35,751 nucleotides of DNA from Lapillicoccus sp. (GTDB taxonomy: Bacteria; Actinomycetota; Actinomycetes; Actinomycetales; Dermatophilaceae), in the NCBI RefSeq assembly GCF_025353065.1, contig NZ_JANXRJ010000189.1:1-35751 (forward strand), read 5' to 3'. The notes under the pieces are model-generated. The model had not been told where the DNA came from and searched no databases. It saw only the letters and a program-made list of their open reading frames with translations. Below are positions 31,515 through 35,751 of this stretch, one piece after another. Within the stretch, counting starts at the first letter, position 1; each line of letters starts with the position of its first letter. Both the position numbers and the translations under genes were made by a program.

Positions 31515-33704
31515 TCAGGAAGAGCCCAGTTCCTTTGCGGCAGAGTACTTCTCGGCGACGATCTCGGGGTCGGCACCACCGAGGATCTCGAGCACCGCCC
31601 CGCCGTGCTGGTCGAGCTTGACCGCCCCGACCCCGGTGATCCGCGCCAGCTCGGGCAGACCGCCCGGGCGGGCCTCGGCGATCGCCGTGAGCGTCGCGTC
31701 GGTGAACACGACGTAGGCCGGCACGCTGAGGGTGCGGGCGACGGTCAGTCGCCAGGTGCGGAGCGCCTCGAACGTCGCCTCGTCGTAGGTCGGCGGGCAG
31801 TCCTCGCAGCGGCCGATCTTGCGGCGGGCCGCCGACACGAGCTGGGCGCCGCACCCTCGGCACGTCACCGGGGTCGAGGCCTTGAGCGTCGTCGACACCG
31901 TTGCCTTCTTCGGCATCGAGCGCGCCCCCGCCCCCAGCACGGACGCGGTGGCGTCGAGGAAGCGGGACGGGCGCCGGCTGGCCCGACCCCCGGGGTTGCG
32001 GGCGGTCGCCCAGCTGATCCGCAGGTCGCGGCGGGCCCGGGTCATCCCGACGTAGAGGAGCCGCCGCTCCTCCTCGATCGCCGCCGCTCCCTCGGCCATG
32101 GTGATGGGGATCAGCCCGTCGCTGCAGCCGACGAGGAAGACGGTGTCCCACTCCAGCCCCTTGGCGGCGTGGAGGGAGGCGAGCGTGACGCCCTGCACCG
32201 ACGGGGCGTGCTGCGCGCTGGTGCGCTCGACGATCTCGCTCACGAGGTCGGGCAGTCGGGCGTCCGGACGGGCCGCGACGAGGTCGTCGGCCAGCGACGC
32301 GAGGGCCGACAGCGACTCCCAGCGCTCGCGGACCGCTCCCCCGGCGCTCGGCGGGGTCAGGGTCCACCCGGTGCCACCGAGCACGTCGCGCACCAGGTCG
32401 GGCAGCGGTTTGCTCGCGTCGTCGCTGCGGGCCGCCCCCCGCAGGAGCAACACCGCCTGCTTGATCTCTGACCGGGCGAAGAACCGCTCCCCACCCTTGA
32501 CGAGGTAAGGCACGTCGGCCCCCGCGAGCGCCGACTCGAACGCCTCCGACTGGGCATTGGTGCGGAAGAGGATGGCGATCTCGGCGGCCGGGTGGCCGCC
32601 GGCGACCAGCGCGGCGATGTCGGCCGCGACGGCGTGGGCCTCGGCGGGGTCGTCCGAATGGTCGGTCAGGCTCGGGGGCCGTCCCGATGCGGACTGCGAC
32701 TGCAGCTCGACATAGCTGCCCGCCGCCGCACCCGTGGACGCGCGCGCCGCCGACCGGACGACGAGGTTGGCCAGCCCGACGATCTCGGGGGTCGAGCGGT
32801 AGTTGCGGACGAGCTTGACCAGCTGCGCCTGGGGGAAGCGCCGGGGGAACCCGAGCAGGTGGGCCGGGGTCGCCCCTGTGAAGGAGTAGATCGTCTGGGC
32901 GGGGTCGCCGACGACGCACAGGTCGGTGCGCTCGCCGAGCCAGAGGTCGAGCAGCCGCTGCTGCAGGGCGTTGACGTCCTGGTACTCGTCCACGACGAAG
33001 TGGCGGTACTGCGAGCGCACCGTGCGGGCGACGTCGTCCCGCTCGGCGAGGATGCCGGCCATGATCAGCAGGACGTCTTCGAAGTCCATCACCCCGCGGG
33101 CGGTCTTGGCCTCCTCGTAGGTCTCGAAGACGCGGGCCATCGCGGTGAGGTCGATGCCCGCGGGGTCGCGGCCCTGGGTCCGGGCCGACCCGGCATACGT
33201 CTCCGGGGTGAGGAGGTTGACTTTCGCCCACTCGATCTCGGACGCGAGGTCGCGGATCGCCGCGCGGTCGAAACGCATCCGCAGGCGCGAGGCGGCCTCG
33301 CCGACGACGGTGGCCTTCCACGGCAGCACCTCGGGCGCGGCGCCGCCGATCGCCTGCGGCCAGAAGAAGTGGAGCTGGCGCAGCGCCGCCGAGTGGAAGG
33401 TCCGGGCCTGGACCCCACCGACGCCGAGGCCGCGCAGCCGGGTGCGCATCTCGCCGGCCGCGCGCGCGGTGAAGGTCACCGCGAGGACGGTCTGCGGCTG
33501 GTAGGCACCGGAGTGGACGCCGTAGGCGATGCGGTGGGTGATCGCGCGGGTCTTGCCGGTCCCAGCCCCGGCGAGCACGCACATCGGCCCCAGCGGGGAG
33601 GCCGCCACGGCGCGCTGCTCCGGGTCGAGGGAGGCGAGGACCTCGTCGGCGGTGGGAACGGCCCGGGCGACCGCCGGGGTGGGGAACGCGATCGCCTCAG
33701 TCAT
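31515..33704 (-). CDS. uvrD2: ATP-dependent DNA helicase UvrD2
   Basis: A 729-aa superfamily 1A 3'-5' helicase. Visible motifs are Walker A GAGTGKT (46-52), VDEYQDVN (Walker B), GDPAQTIYSFTGA, RNYRST, LHAAKGLEWDTVFLVG and YVGMTRAR. After the helicase core comes a four-cysteine motif (C615, C618, C633, C636) and a C-terminal HRDC domain (about 640-710, WRLTVARTLSVPAYVVFTDATL), the arrangement known for mycobacterial UvrD2, which is essential there. The start ATG at 33704 has TACACT 9 bases upstream. It lies upstream of whiB7 on the same strand, without an obvious terminator between. Confidence 0.95.
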   Translation of the reverse strand: MTEAIAFPTPAVARAVPTADEVLASLDPEQRAVAASPLGPMCVLAGAGTGKTRAITHRIAYGVHSGAYQPQTVLAVTFTARAAGEMRTRLRGLGVGGVQARTFHSAALRQLHFFWPQAIGGAAPEVLPWKATVVGEAASRLRMRFDRAAIRDLASEIEWAKVNLLTPETYAGSARTQGRDPAGIDLTAMARVFETYEEAKTARGVMDFEDVLLIMAGILAERDDVARTVRSQYRHFVVDEYQDVNALQQRLLDLWLGERTDLCVVGDPAQTIYSFTGATPAHLLGFPRRFPQAQLVKLVRNYRSTPEIVGLANLVVRSAARASTGAAAGSYVELQSQSASGRPPSLTDHSDDPAEAHAVAADIAALVAGGHPAAEIAILFRTNAQSEAFESALAGADVPYLVKGGERFFARSEIKQAVLLLRGAARSDDASKPLPDLVRDVLGGTGWTLTPPSAGGAVRERWESLSALASLADDLVAARPDARLPDLVSEIVERTSAQHAPSVQGVTLASLHAAKGLEWDTVFLVGCSDGLIPITMAEGAAAIEEERRLLYVGMTRARRDLRISWATARNPGGRASRRPSRFLDATASVLGAGARSMPKKATVSTTLKASTPVTCRGCGAQLVSAARRKIGRCEDCPPTYDEATFEALRTWRLTVARTLSVPAYVVFTDATLTAIAEARPGGLPELARITGVGAVKLDQHGGAVLEILGGADPEIVAEKYSAAKELGSS

Positions 33705-33713
33705 GACCGCCCG

Positions 33714-33719
33714 AGTGTA
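33714..33719 (-). promoter_or_regulatory. Putative -10 for uvrD2
   Basis: TACACT on the minus strand, 9 bases before the ATG at 33704, fits TANNNT and suggests a leaderless or very short-leader transcript. No ribosome site is seen. Confidence 0.4.
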
Positions 33720-33804
33720 GTTACCGCCACCGACGTCGGAGCATCCGGCGCGGGCGGCCTGTGGACGACGGGACCCTGCCCGTCGAGGTCCCACCGGTCT
33801 GCGG

Positions 33805-33833
33805 TTGCGACCCCCCGGCCGGAGGACTACACC
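33805..33833 (+). promoter_or_regulatory. Putative promoter of the alpha-galactosidase gene
   Basis: TTGCGA (33805-33810) and TACACC (33828-33833) are separated by 17 bases and lie 30 bases before the ATG at 33864. The -10 is weak at its last base. Confidence 0.4.
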
Positions 33834-33863
33834 GGACCCTCCTCAAACGACGAAGGACACGAC

Positions 33864-35751
33864 ATGCACGCAGGACGCAGCACCGGTTCGCGCCGGCGGC
33901 GGTGGGTGACGGCGCTCGCCGCCACGACCCTGGTTCTCGGCACGCTCGTCGTGGTCGAGGCCACGACGGTCGCCGCCCCCGCGCAGGCCCTCGACAACCA
34001 CCTGGCCAGGACCCCGCCGATGGGCTTCAACGACTGGAACGCCTTCGGCTGCAACGTCGACGACCAGCTCATCCGGCAGACCGCCGACCTCTTCGTGAGC
34101 AGCGGCCTCAAGGCGGCCGGCTACACCTTCGTCAACATCGACGACTGCTGGATGACCCGGACCCGCAGCTCCGACGGGCACCTCGTGCCCGACCCGGCGA
34201 AGTTCCCCGAGGGCATGAAGGCGACCGCGGACTACGTCCACTCCCAGGGTCTCAAGATCGGGATCTACGAGGACGCCGGCACGCAGACCTGTGCCGGCTT
34301 CCCCGGCAGCCTGGGCCACGAGCAGACCGACGCGACCGACTTCGCGACGTGGGATATCGACTACCTCAAGTACGACAACTGCAACAACGCCTCCGACGGC
34401 ACCCTCGCCGACTACCAGTCGCGCTACACGGCGATGGGCGACGCGCTCAAGGCCACCGGGCGCCCGATCGTCTACAGCATCTGCGAGTGGGGGGTCAACG
34501 ACCCGGCCTCGTGGGCCGGCAGCATCGGCAACCTCTGGCGCACCACCGGCGACATCAACGACAGCTGGGGCAGCCTGAAGTCGATCATCGACCAGAACGC
34601 CCCCCTCGCGTATGCCGCGAGGCCGGGCGCGTGGAACGACCCCGACATGCTCGAGGTCGGCAACGGCGGTATGGCGCAGACCGAGTACCAGACGCACTTC
34701 GGCCTCTGGGCAGTCATGGCGGCGCCGCTGCTCATCGGCACCGACCTGCGCCAGGCGACCCCCGCGACGATGGCGATCTACCTCAACCGGGACGTCATCG
34801 CCGTCGACCAGGACCGGCTCGGGGTGCAGGGCCAGGTCATCGCCGACCGCAACGGCACCAGGGTCTTCACCAAGCCGCTCGCCAACGGTGACCGGGCGGT
34901 CGCGCTCTACAACTCCACCGACGTCGCGACCACGATCTCGACCACGACGGCACAGGTCGGCCTCCCCCGGGCCGCGGGCTACACCATGAAGGACCTCTGG
35001 TCGAAGGCGACGACCGAGACCGCGGGCACGATCAGCGCCTCGGTCCCGGCCCACGGCACGGTCCTGCTGCAGGTGCGCACCACCCCCGGCTGGTCCTCCT
35101 TCCCGCCCTCGGTCGCGCTGGCCGCGACGTCTCCCACGGCATACTCCGGGGCCGACGCCGCCGTCAGCCCCGGCGGCACGACCACCGTCACGACCACGGT
35201 CGGCAACGCCGGTAAGGACCCCCTCTCGAGCCTGCGGGTCACCACGGCCGCCCCGTCGGGCTGGTCGGTGACGGCCACGAGCCCGTGGTCGAGGGCCACC
35301 CTGCGGACGGGCGGGACCTTCGCGACGACGTGGAAGGTCACCGCTCCGCCCGGCACCGCCCCCGGCCCGTATGCCGTGCCCGTCACCACCACCTACGCCT
35401 GGGGGGCCCGTTCGCGGGTCGTCGCGACCACCCGCGCCCTCACCGTGGAGGTGGTCGCGCCGCCGCCGCCGGGCGCGTCGCCCCTCAGCGACGTGGCGTG
35501 GGTGAGCGCGACCAACGGCTGGGGCCCGGTCGAGAAGGACATGAGCAACGGTGAGACCGCCGCCGGCGACGGGAAGCCGCTCACGATCCGCGGCGCCGTC
35601 TTCGCCAAGGGCCTCGGCGTCAACGCCAGCAGTGACATCGTCTACTACCTCGGCGGTGCCTGCTCGTCCCTCACCACCGCGGTCGGGATCGACGACGAGG
35701 TGGCGGCGAGCGGGGGCAACGTGATCTTCCAGGTCTTCGCCGGGGACACCA
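33864..35751 (+). CDS. Secreted GH27 alpha-galactosidase with NEW3-like and NPCBM-like domains, 3' end outside window
   Basis: The frame is open to the window end (629 codons). Residues 1-42 are a long signal peptide: RRRR, a hydrophobic core and the cleavage motif APAQA. The mature protein starts with the GH27 catalytic barrel: RTPPMGFNDWNAFGC, NIDDCWM, nucleophile D171 in YLKYDNCN, and acid/base D230 in WRTTGDINDSW. It should release terminal alpha-galactose from plant oligosaccharides or galactomannan outside the cell. A small beta domain follows, then an alpha-galactosidase-associated NEW3-like domain (about 435-535), and from about 540 an NPCBM-like carbohydrate-binding domain (DVAWVSATNGWGPVEKDMSNG). 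AAGGA lies upstream of the ATG. It is divergent from uvrD2. Confidence 0.92.
   Translation, partial: MHAGRSTGSRRRRWVTALAATTLVLGTLVVVEATTVAAPAQALDNHLARTPPMGFNDWNAFGCNVDDQLIRQTADLFVSSGLKAAGYTFVNIDDCWMTRTRSSDGHLVPDPAKFPEGMKATADYVHSQGLKIGIYEDAGTQTCAGFPGSLGHEQTDATDFATWDIDYLKYDNCNNASDGTLADYQSRYTAMGDALKATGRPIVYSICEWGVNDPASWAGSIGNLWRTTGDINDSWGSLKSIIDQNAPLAYAARPGAWNDPDMLEVGNGGMAQTEYQTHFGLWAVMAAPLLIGTDLRQATPATMAIYLNRDVIAVDQDRLGVQGQVIADRNGTRVFTKPLANGDRAVALYNSTDVATTISTTTAQVGLPRAAGYTMKDLWSKATTETAGTISASVPAHGTVLLQVRTTPGWSSFPPSVALAATSPTAYSGADAAVSPGGTTTVTTTVGNAGKDPLSSLRVTTAAPSGWSVTATSPWSRATLRTGGTFATTWKVTAPPGTAPGPYAVPVTTTYAWGARSRVVATTRALTVEVVAPPPPGASPLSDVAWVSATNGWGPVEKDMSNGETAAGDGKPLTIRGAVFAKGLGVNASSDIVYYLGGACSSLTTAVGIDDEVAASGGNVIFQVFAGDT

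Larger units (their letters stand above)
253..35376. repeat. Dispersed octamer CGGCATAC/GTATGCCG, 30 copies
   Basis: By eye I find CGGCATAC starting at 253, 635, 8379, 9522, 10428, 12407, 13634, 15566, 17407, 20017, 23205, 24681, 24962, 26309, 29848, 33191 and 35137. GTATGCCG starts at 2245, 5512, 12114, 13608, 20348, 20420, 21785, 25040, 26843, 28293, 29486, 34610 and 35369. Every 7-mer GGCATAC I saw was preceded by C. Copies occur in several codon frames and between genes, so the signal is in the DNA and not in protein sequence. Confidence 0.85.

Overview
This is a very GC-rich chromosomal segment from an actinobacterium (Actinomycetota). WhiB7, UvrD2, a UPF0182 protein, a DUF2342 protein, a DUF5679 protein, a PPA1309-family protein and several apparently leaderless starts all point there. 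Gene order and gene style suggest Micrococcales, perhaps an Intrasporangiaceae-like genus, but the sequence alone does not prove the genus. I see no prophage, insertion sequence or CRISPR array. The strongest sequence signal not explained by genes is an octamer, CGGCATAC/GTATGCCG, present in 30 copies.

Layout. 1-2054: the end of a class V aminotransferase gene (-) and hisN (+). 2067-2127: a large perfect inverted repeat between convergent genes. 2134-8026 (-): probable operon of a GT-C-like membrane protein, type II NADH dehydrogenase, and an active/inactive pair of M16 peptidases. 8297-10374: glutamate decarboxylase (+), a tautomerase (-) and initiator tRNA-fMet (-). 10452-17747: UPF0182 membrane protein (-), PPA1309-family protein (+), KimA-like permease (-) behind an 11-bp-phased repeat array, a PDZ-Lon protease and moaE (-). 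18056-24724: DUF2342 protein, NUDIX hydrolase, YgjP-like metallopeptidase (-), DUF5679 zinc ribbon, an orphan TOMM-cyclodehydratase-like protein and an ABC1 kinase. 24782-30142 (-): zinc ribbon, HhH-GPD DNA repair protein, acyl-CoA synthetase, GNAT/FemAB-like protein and an alkaline-phosphatase-superfamily enzyme whose motifs are circularly permuted. 30290-33704 (-): a 47-aa ORF, whiB7 with a full attenuation leader (AT-rich activator box, promoter, uORF, intrinsic terminator) and uvrD2. 33864-end (+): secreted GH27 alpha-galactosidase, cut by the window edge.

How it fits together. From UPF0182 to UvrD2 the order resembles the Mycobacterium tuberculosis Rv3193c-Rv3198c neighbourhood as I remember it (UPF0182, PDZ-Lon, DUF2342, cyclodehydratase-like, ABC1, whiB7, uvrD2). 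Here extra genes interrupt it, chiefly the 24.8-30.5 kb block between ABC1 and whiB7. The coherent regulatory unit is whiB7, which is expected to sense translation stress through its leader and bind its own promoter through its AT-hook. The permease array looks like an OmpR/KdpE-type response-regulator site. Many intergenic hairpins lack a T-tract. Starts and promoters were judged by eye.
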